NCBI GenBank assembly: GCA_002306315.1
Contig: DBRK01000011.1
Coordinates: 1-21,530 of the forward strand
Origin: Patescibacteria group bacterium UBA1370
Lineage (GTDB): Bacteria > Patescibacteriota > Microgenomatia > UBA1400 > PJMF01
DNA: 21,530 bases
Reading direction: 5' to 3'
The notes under the pieces are model-generated. The model had not been told where the DNA came from. It did not search any database and saw only the letters and a program-made list of their open reading frames with translations. Positions 7,559 to 14,645 of this stretch are shown piece after piece. Numbering within the stretch: position 1 is the stretch's first letter; each line of letters opens with the position of its first letter. The position numbers and the translations under genes are program-made.

Positions 7559-8812
7559 TTAAGTCCGGTTAGTCATGATCAGTTCAATGGCTTGTTGCAG
7601 TTCCATCTCAGCTTGTTCACCAGTGGCCATGTTTTTGATGGCGACTGTACCTTTAGCAGCTTCATCGCTGCCCAAGACCGCTACAAACGGGATCTTCTTT
7701 TGGTCAGCCAGCTTAAACTGTTTACCCAGTTTGTCTGCTTGGGGATAGACTTCAGCAGCAATTCCAGTCAAGCGCAGTTTGTCCGCTAGCTTCAGAGCAG
7801 CCTCAGTCAGGTTCTCATCAAAAAATGCCACCAGCACTTCTGCTGCCGCGGCTTGTTCAGGCAGTAATCCCAGTTCTTGGGCGGCCTCTACGGTGCGGTC
7901 AAAGCCAATCCCAAATCCGACAGCAGGAACTTGCACGCCAGCTAAGTCTTGGAGTAGATTGTCATACCGGCCGCCGCCGCCGATAGAGCCGCCGGAAAAT
8001 TCCGGAATTTTGCCTTCAAAAATCAGACCCGTATAATAGTCCAATCCGCGGGCGAGCTTTGGGTTAAATTTGATAGCTCCCTGAGGCACACCAAGGCTAC
8101 AAGATTTGTTTACAATATTGAGCAATTTATCAGATGGAGCCGCCTTTTCAATTTCTTCAATGACGGCCTCTGCTGCCGAGTTATCCAAGCCTTTTCGGAT
8201 AAGTTCAGCTTTTACGTCTTTGGCCGAAAACTTATCCAGTTTATCGACCGACTGCACCAAAGACATGACGTTCACCTTCTCTGTTGCAAAAGGCGATAGG
8301 GTATCAAGCAGTGTCTGCCGGTCATTGACCTCTATAACCAGGCTCCTAAACCCCAACTCCAGATAAACAGCAGCGAAAACTGCCAAGATCTCGGCGTCAG
8401 CAATGCCAGCCGGGCTGCCAAATATATCGCAGTCGCACTGGGTAAACTCGCGGTAGCGGGCTTTCTGGGGTTTGTCTGCCCGGAAAACGTTCTGAATCTG
8501 GTAGCGCCGGAAAAATTTCGGCAGCTGGTTTTGGTATTGACTCAAGACTCGGGCAGTCGGCACGGTTTGGTCATACCGCAAACCCACCCGGCGGCCACCG
8601 CGATCTTCAAAGGTATAAACCAGTTTGTCAGCTTCGTCGCCGTATTTTCCCAGGAGTAGGCTGGCGTATTCCAGGGTAGGTGTTTCCAGCGGTTCGAAGG
8701 CATAGCGTTCAAAGACCGACCGCATCTTTTCGGCCACAAAATCCCTAGCCCGCTTTTCTTGGGGTAGTATATCCCGGAAACCTTTCAAATTTTGTATAGT
8801 TTGTTTTGCCAT
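7559..8812 (-). CDS. hisS: Histidyl-tRNA synthetase
   Basis: The 417-aa class II synthetase charges tRNA-His. Visible features are the N-terminal LKGFRDILP, motif 2 in FRRYQIQNVFRADKPQKARYREF split around its loop, the histidine-binding signature LARGLDYYTG, and GGGRYDNLL, then motif 3 in VPAVGFGIGFDR. A C-terminal anticodon-binding domain starts at about residue 325. An AAGGA ribosome-binding site lies a few bases before ATG 8812. Upstream are a proximal extended -10 promoter, a terminator/antiterminator leader and a distal near-consensus promoter, so expression is probably controlled by transcription attenuation (inference). Confidence 0.97.
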   Translation of the reverse strand: MAKQTIQNLKGFRDILPQEKRARDFVAEKMRSVFERYAFEPLETPTLEYASLLLGKYGDEADKLVYTFEDRGGRRVGLRYDQTVPTARVLSQYQNQLPKFFRRYQIQNVFRADKPQKARYREFTQCDCDIFGSPAGIADAEILAVFAAVYLELGFRSLVIEVNDRQTLLDTLSPFATEKVNVMSLVQSVDKLDKFSAKDVKAELIRKGLDNSAAEAVIEEIEKAAPSDKLLNIVNKSCSLGVPQGAIKFNPKLARGLDYYTGLIFEGKIPEFSGGSIGGGGRYDNLLQDLAGVQVPAVGFGIGFDRTVEAAQELGLLPEQAAAAEVLVAFFDENLTEAALKLADKLRLTGIAAEVYPQADKLGKQFKLADQKKIPFVAVLGSDEAAKGTVAIKNMATGEQAEMELQQAIELIMTNRT

Positions 8813-8834
8813 ATTTTCCTTTTGTCTTTTATTA

Positions 8835-8843
8835 ATTGTAGCA
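8835..8843 (-). promoter_or_regulatory. Proximal extended -10 promoter of hisS
   Basis: The minus strand reads TGC-TACAAT at 8843-8835, downstream of the leader terminator. It would give a leader of about 16 nt that contains the AAGGA ribosome-binding site. Confidence 0.45.
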
Positions 8844-8879
8844 CCGTCTGGTGCAGTTTCTTTTTGATACTAAAGGGAG

Positions 8880-8912
8880 AAAAAACAAAAACTCCCCTGA
8901 GGAGCGGGGAGT
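8880..8912 (-). terminator. Intrinsic terminator in the hisS leader
   Basis: On the minus strand ACTCCCC (8912... 5' arm at 8912-8906) pairs with GGGGAGT (8897-8891) around an 8-nt loop. TTTT-G-TTTTTT follows at 8890-8880. The 5' arm can instead pair with an upstream strand (see the attenuator entry). Confidence 0.75.
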
Positions 8913-9023
8913 GGCCAGTGTTGGTTGAGGTTGCAAAATCTCATTTTACCGCGCACCACAAACCACTCCCATGTTATGGTGGGTATGGTGCGGATGTGCT
9001 GGTAAAGCTGAATAACTAGCCAT
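8880..9023 (-). promoter_or_regulatory. Candidate transcription attenuator / riboswitch-like leader of hisS
   Basis: All positions are plus coordinates, read on the minus strand. The strand 8970-8963 (GGGAGTGG) is complementary over 8 bp to 8914-8907 (CCACTCCC). The latter overlaps the 5' arm of the terminator hairpin, so the two helices exclude each other. A third helix can sequester 8970-8963: CGCACCA (8992-8986) pairs with TGGTGCG (8958-8952), and inside it 8979-8976/8972-8969 and 8982-8980/8965-8963 also pair. This is a full anti-antiterminator, antiterminator and terminator set. The ligand is unknown. A T-box would be the expected control for hisS, but the canonical T-box bulge is not present. 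It could also be a separate RNA of about 140 nt. Confidence 0.6.
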
Positions 9024-9029
9024 TCTTTC

Positions 9030-9059
9030 ATTATAAGCCTATAATAGATAAGATGTCAA
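9030..9059 (-). promoter_or_regulatory. Distal near-consensus promoter of the hisS leader
   Basis: The minus strand shows a perfect TTGACA (9059-9054), an 18-bp spacer and a perfect TATAAT (9035-9030). The predicted start is near 9023. Its -35 box overlaps the first codons of the divergent MazG-like gene. Confidence 0.75.
9040..9045 (+). promoter_or_regulatory. -10 box of the MazG-like gene (near-leaderless)
   Basis: A perfect TATAAT lies 7 nt before ATG 9053. It lies within the spacer of the divergent hisS promoter and forms an inverted repeat with the hisS -10 box (ATTATA-AGCC-TATAAT, 9030-9045). No good -35 box is visible. Confidence 0.5.
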
Positions 9060-9478
9060 GAAAACCAAAGCCAAAATCGCCAGCCGATAAGCCTGTAAGC
9101 CTGGAGGAACTGACAAAACTGGTTTTAGCTTTCCGCGACGAACGCAGATGGGAACGATATCATGATCCCAAAAATTTGGCTCTAGGCATCTTTGTTGAAG
9201 CGGCCGAGCTGGCTGAGCACTTTCAATATCTAGACGGTCCTGAGCTGAAAGAGCATATTGAGCTTTTCCGTGAGGAGATCGGGGAAGAGATTTCTGATGT
9301 GCTGTACTGGGTGCTGTTGACGGCGCATCAGCTGGATATTGATCTGGGAGAGGTTTTTAAGAAAAAGATGAAGAAAAACGCGGTTAAGTATCCGGCGCCT
9401 GTTGATGGAGGAGAGGGGAAGGGGAAGATTTCCCGGATGCATCAGGAAAAGAAACGATCGAAAGAAAACAATGACTAG
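9053..9478 (+). CDS. MazG-like nucleotide pyrophosphohydrolase (dCTPase-type)
   Basis: The 141-aa all-alpha NTP pyrophosphohydrolase is expected to hydrolyse a (d)NTP to the monophosphate and pyrophosphate, cleaning the nucleotide pool. The metal site is intact: E49xxE52 in VEAAELAEHFQYL and E79xxD82 in GEEISDVLYW. FRDERRWERYHDPKNLA and the NAVKYP motif near residue 115 match the dCTP pyrophosphatase / MazG-like subgroup. The last ~25 residues form a basic, low-complexity tail. The likely mRNA is leaderless. It is divergent from hisS with overlapping promoters. The exact substrate is not determinable. Confidence 0.88.
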   Translation: MSRKPKPKSPADKPVSLEELTKLVLAFRDERRWERYHDPKNLALGIFVEAAELAEHFQYLDGPELKEHIELFREEIGEEISDVLYWVLLTAHQLDIDLGEVFKKKMKKNAVKYPAPVDGGEGKGKISRMHQEKKRSKENND

Positions 9479-9490
9479 GTCTGATGTAGT

Positions 9491-9680
9491 ATGATATCGG
9501 AGTCAGAAAATTATCAGCAGAAGGCTCTATATAAAATTTCAGGAAATTGGAAGATTAGTAAGTGCAGAGCAAAGAAAAGACAACCTGGAAAAGTATGTTG
9601 ATTCGGAAATGCTAAATTTAAGGAATACAGAAGCAGCAGGGTATATGGTGATAATCCCTGGCGTTGTTATCGGAAATTAG
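9491..9680 (+). pseudogene. Possible frameshifted small gene, unknown family
   Basis: From ATG 9491 the frame reads MISESENYQQKALYK and then closes at about 9601. From about 9522 the other frame is open to TAG 9678 and looks coding: it contains FQEIGRLVSAEQRKDNLEKY followed by VDSEMLNLRNTEAAGYMV and a hydrophobic end, IIPGVVIGN. A one-base change between about 9521 and 9531 would join them into a protein of about 63 aa. The second frame alone has no early ATG. I recognise no family. It could be a decayed gene, a sequencing error, or chance. Confidence 0.35.
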
Positions 9681-9681
9681 C

Positions 9682-9687
9682 TATAAT
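9682..9687 (+). promoter_or_regulatory. -10 box of tRNA-Ala
   Basis: A perfect TATAAT ends 13 nt before the mature tRNA 5' end at 9701. No convincing -35 box is at the usual distance. Confidence 0.5.
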
Positions 9688-9700
9688 CTAGGCCTAATTA

Positions 9701-9774
9701 GGGCCTGTAGCTCAGTTGGCTAGAGCGTACGATTCGCATTCGTAAGGTCAGGGGTTCGACTCCCCTCAGGTCCA
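9701..9774 (+). tRNA. tRNA-Ala (anticodon CGC)
   Basis: It folds as a complete cloverleaf. The acceptor GGGCCTG pairs with CAGGTCC, the D arm is GCTC/GAGC, the anticodon stem TACGA/TCGTA encloses the loop TTCGCAT, and the T arm AGGGG/CCCCT has a TTCGACT loop. The anticodon CGC reads GCG. The G3-U70 wobble pair, the alanine identity element, is present. The discriminator is A; the next bases are CAA, so CCA is not encoded and must be added by a nucleotidyltransferase. Confidence 0.96.
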
Positions 9775-9830
9775 CAACGCAGATTTGTTTATTCCTGGCA
9801 ATGTGGCTGTCGCAAAACATTTCTGGTAAC

Positions 9831-9851
9831 AAACTCGCGTAGGAGTTTTTT
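9831..9851 (+). terminator. Intrinsic terminator downstream of tRNA-Ala
   Basis: AAACTC (9831-9836) pairs with GAGTTT (9843-9848) around GCGTAG, and the T tract runs to 9851. It lies between the tRNA and the convergent peptidase gene. Confidence 0.6.
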
Positions 9852-9905
9852 ATCCAAGCCGCTTAATGATTATATGTTAGAACTCGGTTCAGCATATATT
9901 CTGCC

Positions 9906-11018
9906 TCAATCTTTGGTCGTCAACACCTCAGGGGCATTCTTTCCCAGATAAACCGTGTTTTCGTGCCGGTAGCCATAGAGGCCGGGCAAATAAATGCCGG
10001 GTTCGATGGTCACCACCATGCCACGTTTCAGCGGTTGGTCATTGTGCCAACTTAGCGAGGGTTGTTCGTGAATATCGAGGCCAAGCCCATGCCCGGTGGT
10101 GTGGATGAAGTTGCTGCCATAACCAGCAGCGGCGATGACTTCCCTGGAAGCTTTGTCGATTTTCCTGGAGGTGGTGCCATTACCAGAATCGGAATACACT
10201 CCAACCAAGGCAGTCATTGCCACTTCGTAGGCTTGGTGGACGGTGTCACGAATATCGCGAAACTTTTCTGGTGTCTGGCTGCCAAACCAAAAAGTCCGGG
10301 TCATGTCGGCGCTGTAGTTTTGCCAAGTAGCCCCAAAGTCAACGAGAACTGCGGTATTTTCCTCGAGTTTGGTATCAGTGGGTTGATGATGGGGCAGGGC
10401 GCCGTGCGGACCAAAAGCCACTATGGTCGGAAATGCCGGCGGACCGGAGCCAAGATCACGAGTGGTTTGGTCGATGAGATTTTTTAGTTCCAACTCAGTG
10501 ATGCCGGCGGCAATTTTTGGTTGGACGATGGCAAAAGCCTGGCTGGTGATGGCGGCAGCTTTTTTCATGGCGGCGATTTCTGGAGCAGTTTTCACCGAGC
10601 GCAGTTGCCAGACTAGATCGCGGTTAAGGGTTTTCAATTCTAGTTTGGTGATTCTAGTCAGCGGTTCGTATTCCGCCACAAACACCGCCTCTTCGTCTAC
10701 CAGCAGCGTTTTCACGCCAGCTTTTACCGCTTCTAACACTTGCTCTTGAAGTTTTTCCGGGTAGCAGCCAGCCAGATTGATGTAGCTGCCATCGGGATTG
10801 GCTACAGGTGAAAAACTAGCATGAAGCAGAGTGGCTGTATCCGGGGTGACGAGGAGCAGAGCTTCCCGCTCGGCGGGTACCAAATAATCAAAACCAGTGA
10901 AGTAACGAATATCGCCCGGGCTTCCTAACAAAACAGCTGTGTGGGCGGGGAGAAGGCGTTGAAGTTTTTTAATTCGGCTAGCCGGCTGGGACAGGGGCTG
11001 GCGCTTAGGCTCACGCAT
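9906..11018 (-). CDS. M24-family metallopeptidase (Xaa-Pro aminopeptidase/dipeptidase-like)
   Basis: The 370-aa protein has a creatinase-type N-terminal domain (about 1-140) and a pita-bread catalytic domain. The five metal ligands can be placed: Asp227 (VLVDFGA), Asp238 (YSADMTRTFW), His310 (TTGHGLGLDIHE), Glu339 (TIEPGIY) and Glu353 (RHENTVYL). The residue after Glu353 is Asn, where many family members have Asp. It should remove N-terminal residues next to proline or act as a prolidase; the sequence does not settle which. AAGGAG lies 7 nt before ATG 11018. It is 33 nt downstream of a secreted-protein gene on the same strand, so it is probably co-transcribed. Confidence 0.92.
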   Translation of the reverse strand: MREPKRQPLSQPASRIKKLQRLLPAHTAVLLGSPGDIRYFTGFDYLVPAEREALLLVTPDTATLLHASFSPVANPDGSYINLAGCYPEKLQEQVLEAVKAGVKTLLVDEEAVFVAEYEPLTRITKLELKTLNRDLVWQLRSVKTAPEIAAMKKAAAITSQAFAIVQPKIAAGITELELKNLIDQTTRDLGSGPPAFPTIVAFGPHGALPHHQPTDTKLEENTAVLVDFGATWQNYSADMTRTFWFGSQTPEKFRDIRDTVHQAYEVAMTALVGVYSDSGNGTTSRKIDKASREVIAAAGYGSNFIHTTGHGLGLDIHEQPSLSWHNDQPLKRGMVVTIEPGIYLPGLYGYRHENTVYLGKNAPEVLTTKD

Positions 11019-11051
11019 GGTTACGCTCCTTGGCGCAGATAGGGCTTCGTG

Positions 11052-11813
11052 CTAGTTGCCGGAGTTGGTGCCTAGAGAACGGATGGTACGGGCTTCTGGC
11101 AGGCCTGTTTCAGTCTCTGCTTGAAAACCGGTGACTAGGACGGCTACATCCTCTTCCAAATTTGACAGCAGAATTTCTTGGCCTGCTGCATCTTCGAAAG
11201 TGGTGTTAGTGGTAATCTTAATTTCCTGTTCACTGCCGTTGCTGCGGGTGGTGACAATGATAGCAGTCCGGGAAATAGATGAGATTGTGCCTAAGGTAAC
11301 AAACTGGCTTCTGGGGCGAAGGGAAGTGTTGGATATGACAATATAGTTGGGATCAATGGCCGTGACTTCATTGGGGGTGCCGAGCACGGTTGCCCAGTTG
11401 CCGACGACAATATCATCAATTTCGATTGTTTGGTCGCCGCGGAGAATTTGAGTGGACTCGGTGATGGGAATGATGGTTTGGCCGGAGTTGTTTTTGATGG
11501 TGATGGCTTCGCCGGTGACGCGGATGATTTCCCCGACTATGGCTCGTTTGTCACTGATAATCGAGTCGATGACACCTCGAATCTTGGCCGCAGCGTTTTC
11601 GAGTACCCGCTTTTTAACGTTTTCGGTGGCAGTTTCGTCTGGTTCAGTTTCTCTGGCTGCAGGTGAAGGCGTCAGGCGGGGAGAGGCTGAAGGATTGGGT
11701 GTAGGGCTGGCGGCCCTGGCAATTACAGCCGTGCTGATGCTGACTAAAGTAATCACGGCAAAGACAAGTGCTAGGAATTTGCCGGTGGTGTAAGGATTAA
11801 TTCGTCTTGGCAT
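11052..11813 (-). CDS. Secreted protein with beta-rich DUF5666-like repeats
   Basis: The protein is about 253 aa. Residues about 10-34 form a signal or anchor segment (FLALVFAVITLVSISTAVIA). A Pro/Ser/Thr-rich linker (SPTPNPSASPRLTPSPAA) follows, then a charged helix at about 65-90. Next come repeated short beta units of the form G-x-I-x2-I-x-G-x-A-I-T-I-K, for example VGEIIRVTGEAITIKNN and LGTISSISRTAIIVTT. Each ends in a threonine-rich turn and a VAVLVTGF-like strand. This pattern resembles DUF5666-type OB-like repeats; there is no lipobox cysteine. Start ATG 11813 is used; a TTG at 11819 is an alternative. The upstream gene stops only 12 nt away, suggesting translational coupling. Function unknown. 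Confidence 0.75.
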   Translation of the reverse strand: MPRRINPYTTGKFLALVFAVITLVSISTAVIARAASPTPNPSASPRLTPSPAARETEPDETATENVKKRVLENAAAKIRGVIDSIISDKRAIVGEIIRVTGEAITIKNNSGQTIIPITESTQILRGDQTIEIDDIVVGNWATVLGTPNEVTAIDPNYIVISNTSLRPRSQFVTLGTISSISRTAIIVTTRSNGSEQEIKITTNTTFEDAAGQEILLSNLEEDVAVLVTGFQAETETGLPEARTIRSLGTNSGN

Positions 11814-11825
11814 AATCAAAACTAA

Positions 11826-12308
11826 TTAGGCTTCCGGATAGGCTTCAGCTGAGCTGCTGGCGTCCTGGGTGGTTTTCTCGGAAAACATGTCAGTAACCAC
11901 CACTACGCGCTCGGCAGTGGTGACTGCACCATTTTCGTCGACCACGTGGACAGTAATAATGTTGGTGCCTTGTTTCAGGTCAGTGCTAAAGGAAAAATTG
12001 CCGCTCTCATCTGAGGTGGTGATAAAGTCCTCATTACCGGCAAATAGAACAACAAATGTGTTCGGAAGCGTGGTGCCGGAAATGCGGACAGCGGTTTCAG
12101 TTTGGACAGTGCCGTCCTCTGGAGAATGCAGGGATAAAATTGTCGGGGTGTCCTGAGCCAGCAGAGCAGAGGCGTTTTCATCTGCGACATCGGCAACATC
12201 TGTCACCGGCGGTTCATTTAAGCTGGTTTGCACTCGGTAAATGCCATAGGTAATTACCAAGCCCATGCTGAGCCCAATAAAAACCGCAATTAGCACTTCC
12301 TTTCTCAT
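11826..12308 (-). CDS. Membrane-anchored protein with one extracellular Ig-like domain
   Basis: The 160-aa protein has an N-terminal transmembrane helix (VLIAVFIGLSMGLVITYGIY, residues about 5-24) and an acidic linker. One beta-sandwich domain lies at about 55-143. Its motifs (LHSPEDGTVQTETAVRISG, then DESGNFSFSTDLKQGTNII and VHVVDENG) are typical of bacterial Ig-like or glucodextranase-B-like domains found on cell surfaces. The tail is Ser/Ala/Glu-rich. Start ATG 12308 is chosen because a TATAAT ends 10 nt upstream. The same frame runs back to 12467 but crosses the promoter. It is first of three minus-strand genes ending with the M24 peptidase. Ligand unknown. Confidence 0.78.
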   Translation of the reverse strand: MRKEVLIAVFIGLSMGLVITYGIYRVQTSLNEPPVTDVADVADENASALLAQDTPTILSLHSPEDGTVQTETAVRISGTTLPNTFVVLFAGNEDFITTSDESGNFSFSTDLKQGTNIITVHVVDENGAVTTAERVVVVTDMFSEKTTQDASSSAEAYPEA

Positions 12309-12318
12309 ACTAAACCCC

Positions 12319-12347
12319 ATTATATCGTATCTAGTTCGATGCGGAAA
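12319..12347 (-). promoter_or_regulatory. Promoter of the Ig-like protein cluster
   Basis: The minus strand has TTTCCG (12347-12342), a 17-bp spacer and a perfect TATAAT (12324-12319). The -35 hexamer lies within GCTTTCCGCAT, which is mirrored in the divergent promoter. Confidence 0.55.
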
Positions 12348-12410
12348 GCTTGAAGATTTCCCCAAGAAGCTAAGCCTATACCAGGCAAAAACATCTGGGC
12401 AGAGTTCTGC

Positions 12411-12438
12411 TTTCCGTATGGAAAAGAAATGATATAGT
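12411..12438 (+). promoter_or_regulatory. Promoter of the metallo-hydrolase gene
   Basis: TTTCCG (12411-12416), a 16-bp spacer and TGA-TATAGT (12430-12438) form an extended -10 promoter. The leader to ATG 12512 is about 65 nt and contains a mini-ORF (MIAAQEAQFD, 12444-12476) of doubtful meaning. Confidence 0.45.
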
Positions 12439-12511
12439 ATGTAATGATAGCCGCACAAGAGGCACAATTTGACTAGCGGTACAAGATTAGTGAATTAATG
12501 GAAAACCGAAT

Positions 12512-13171
12512 ATGATCCTAACTTACCACGGCCATTCCATGTTTAAGCTCAAAGGAAAACGGGGCACCGTTGTTACCGACCCCTACGACGAGTACATTGG
12601 ATTCACGCCGCCGCGCCTCAGCGCCGACATCATCACTGTCTCTCACGCGCATTCTGACCACAACGCCATCGACAAAGTCACGGGGACGGCGCGGCGCAGC
12701 AATCCTTTTATCATCACCGAACCCGGTGAGTATGAAGTGGGGCGGATTTCAGTTTTTGGTGTCAAAACCCACCATGACAGCGCTGGCGGCAGCGAACGGG
12801 GCGATAATGTGGTTTTTACAACCTTGATCGATGGCATCCGGGTTTGTCACCTCGGCGACTTGGGACATGAGCTGACGTCGGAGCAGCTGGATGGGATTGG
12901 TCATGTGGACGTGCTGTTGGTGCCGATTGGCGGTACTTTTACCATTGATCCAGAACAGGCCATAAAAACTATCCGGGCTATGGAGCCGGGGATTGCCATC
13001 CCCATGCATTACAAGACTGCCAAGCACAACGATAAGGTTTTTGCCGACTTGAAGACGCTCGAAGATTTCCTGATTGAATACGGAGTCGAACCGACCCCGG
13101 TGGCCAAACTTGATTTGACCAACGCCAAGATTCCGGAAGAAACTGAGTTGGTTATTCTTCAGGAAACCTAA
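12512..13171 (+). CDS. Metallo-beta-lactamase-fold hydrolase (UPF0173/UlaG-like)
   Basis: The 219-aa protein opens with MILTYHGHSMFKLKG, typical of the UPF0173 and UlaG-like branch. The metal-binding signature HxHxDH is SHAHSDH (His45, His47, Asp49, His50). Further ligands are likely in VKTHHDSAGG, HLGDLGH and the late IPMHYKT. UlaG acts on ascorbate-6-phosphate lactone, but most members of this branch have no assigned substrate. The length is normal. It is divergent from the Ig-like cluster and about 90 nt upstream of dnaB on the same strand. Ribosome-binding site is weak. Confidence 0.88.
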   Translation: MILTYHGHSMFKLKGKRGTVVTDPYDEYIGFTPPRLSADIITVSHAHSDHNAIDKVTGTARRSNPFIITEPGEYEVGRISVFGVKTHHDSAGGSERGDNVVFTTLIDGIRVCHLGDLGHELTSEQLDGIGHVDVLLVPIGGTFTIDPEQAIKTIRAMEPGIAIPMHYKTAKHNDKVFADLKTLEDFLIEYGVEPTPVAKLDLTNAKIPEETELVILQET

Positions 13172-13230
13172 GGTACCGAACCCCGCCTTGATGGGGCAGG
13201 CCAAAGCCGGTTAACCAACCCGACTATTCT

Positions 13231-13236
13231 TATAAT
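13231..13236 (+). promoter_or_regulatory. -10 box upstream of dnaB
   Basis: A perfect TATAAT lies 27 nt before ATG 13264. A second, weaker TATACT (13247-13252) lies 11 nt before the ATG. AGGACAGG (13253-13260) may serve as the ribosome-binding site if the upstream box is used. Confidence 0.4.
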
Positions 13237-13263
13237 AAACAGGATATATACTAGGACAGGTAT

Positions 13264-14595
13264 ATGGCAGCTACTCCCGGAGGCAGAGTCCCTCCTCATA
13301 ATCTCGATGCTGAGCGCTCCACGTTAGGGGCAATCCTGATTGATCCCGATGCTATTGTTAAAATTGCGGACAAGCTTACGCCTGAGGCTTTTTATGAGCC
13401 AGCTCACCAATACATTTATGAAGCTATGGAGCGGCTGTATGAAGACCGCCAGCCGATTGACGTCGTTACTTTGACAGACCAGCTAAAAAAGATGAAAAAG
13501 CTCTCCAAGGCAGGGGGTACTGCCGGAGTTGCAGATCTTTCCACCTCGGTTTCTACAGCTGCCAATATTTCCCACTATGCTGATTTAGTCATCGAGGCAT
13601 ATGTCAAGCGACGCTTGATCAGCATGGGATCGCAGCTGACAGAGTTAGCTTTTGATCCGGCCAAAGAGGTCGAGGATTTGATTGATTTGTCTGAACAGCA
13701 GGTGTTTTCTTTGTCCAGCACCCGCAATGCCAGGGCATTTATTCCGATCAAGGATACTTTGGTGGAAAGTTTTGAACGTTTGGATGAGCTGCAGCGCACG
13801 GGCGGCGAACTGCGGGGCATACCAACCGGGTTTGCCGACCTGGATAATGTCTTGGCGGGTTTTCAAAAATCCAACTTGATTATTTTGGCGGCACGGCCGG
13901 GTACAGGTAAAACTGCTTTTTCCTTGAATATGGCTCAGCATATGGCAGTTGTTGCCAAGAAGCGGATTGGCTTTTTCTCCTTGGAAATGAGCAGGGAAGA
14001 GTTAGTAGACCGTTTACTAGTGTCTCAAGCCGATATCGACGCCTGGAAACTAAAAACGGGTCGTCTTAATCAGCAGGATTTTATGAAATTGTCAGATGCC
14101 ATGGGTGTCTTGGCGGATGCGCAGATTTTTATTGATGATACTCCCGGCATGAGCATTTTTGAGATGCGCACCCGGGCGCGGCGGCTGATGACTGAGCATC
14201 ATATTGATCTGCTGGTTGTTGATTACTTGCAGTTGGCTCAAGGCAGGACCAAAGACAACCGTGTTCAAGAAGTTTCCGAGATTTCCCAGGGTTTGAAAAA
14301 CATAGCCCGTGAGCTGAAAATTCCTGTCCTAGCTCTTTCGCAGCTGAACCGTTCCGTCGAAAGCAGGACTGACAAAGCCCCGCAGCTTTCAGACCTGCGT
14401 GAGTCCGGATCCATTGAGCAGGATGCCGACGTAGTCATGTTCCTTTACCGCAAGGATGAAGAAGTTCGTGAGGCGGTTAATCTGAAAATTGCCAAACACC
14501 GCAACGGTAGTCTCTCAGAAATTGAGCTTTACTTCCGCGGCGACAGGATCAAGTTTTACGGTATGGAAACCAAACGCGTTGGGGTGATGAATTAA
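13264..14595 (+). CDS. dnaB: Replicative DNA helicase DnaB
   Basis: The 443-aa hexameric helicase unwinds DNA at the replication fork. The N-terminal domain (about 8-110) begins VPPHNLDAERSTLGAILID. The RecA-like domain carries Walker A RPGTGKT (residues 211-217), the FFSLEMSREEL motif, Walker B LLVVDYLQL with Asp320, and ALSQLNRSVESR. The C-terminal DLRESGSIEQDADVV and the arginine finger region KHRNGS...YFRGDRIKFYG follow. Full length, no intein insertion. It is followed by a convergent small membrane-protein gene. Confidence 0.97.
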   Translation: MAATPGGRVPPHNLDAERSTLGAILIDPDAIVKIADKLTPEAFYEPAHQYIYEAMERLYEDRQPIDVVTLTDQLKKMKKLSKAGGTAGVADLSTSVSTAANISHYADLVIEAYVKRRLISMGSQLTELAFDPAKEVEDLIDLSEQQVFSLSSTRNARAFIPIKDTLVESFERLDELQRTGGELRGIPTGFADLDNVLAGFQKSNLIILAARPGTGKTAFSLNMAQHMAVVAKKRIGFFSLEMSREELVDRLLVSQADIDAWKLKTGRLNQQDFMKLSDAMGVLADAQIFIDDTPGMSIFEMRTRARRLMTEHHIDLLVVDYLQLAQGRTKDNRVQEVSEISQGLKNIARELKIPVLALSQLNRSVESRTDKAPQLSDLRESGSIEQDADVVMFLYRKDEEVREAVNLKIAKHRNGSLSEIELYFRGDRIKFYGMETKRVGVMN

Positions 14596-14645
14596 TGTTT
14601 CCAAGAATTATAAGCAGGGTTAAAGGCTGGCAGATGACGCTGGGT

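Noticed and set aside
8792..9019. 75-aa plus-strand ORF over the hisS leader
   Set aside because: It starts inside hisS on the opposite strand and crosses the terminator and leader helices; the composition is not protein-like.
8880..9023. Canonical T-box riboswitch before hisS
   Set aside because: TGTGGTGCGCGG on the minus strand resembles the T-box core but is one base short. The TGG lies inside a continuous helix and not in the tRNA-binding bulge. Kept only as an attenuator of unknown type.
13181..13198. CCCC/GGGG hairpin after the metallo-hydrolase gene
   Set aside because: Short stem with a long loop and no T tract, so not called a terminator.
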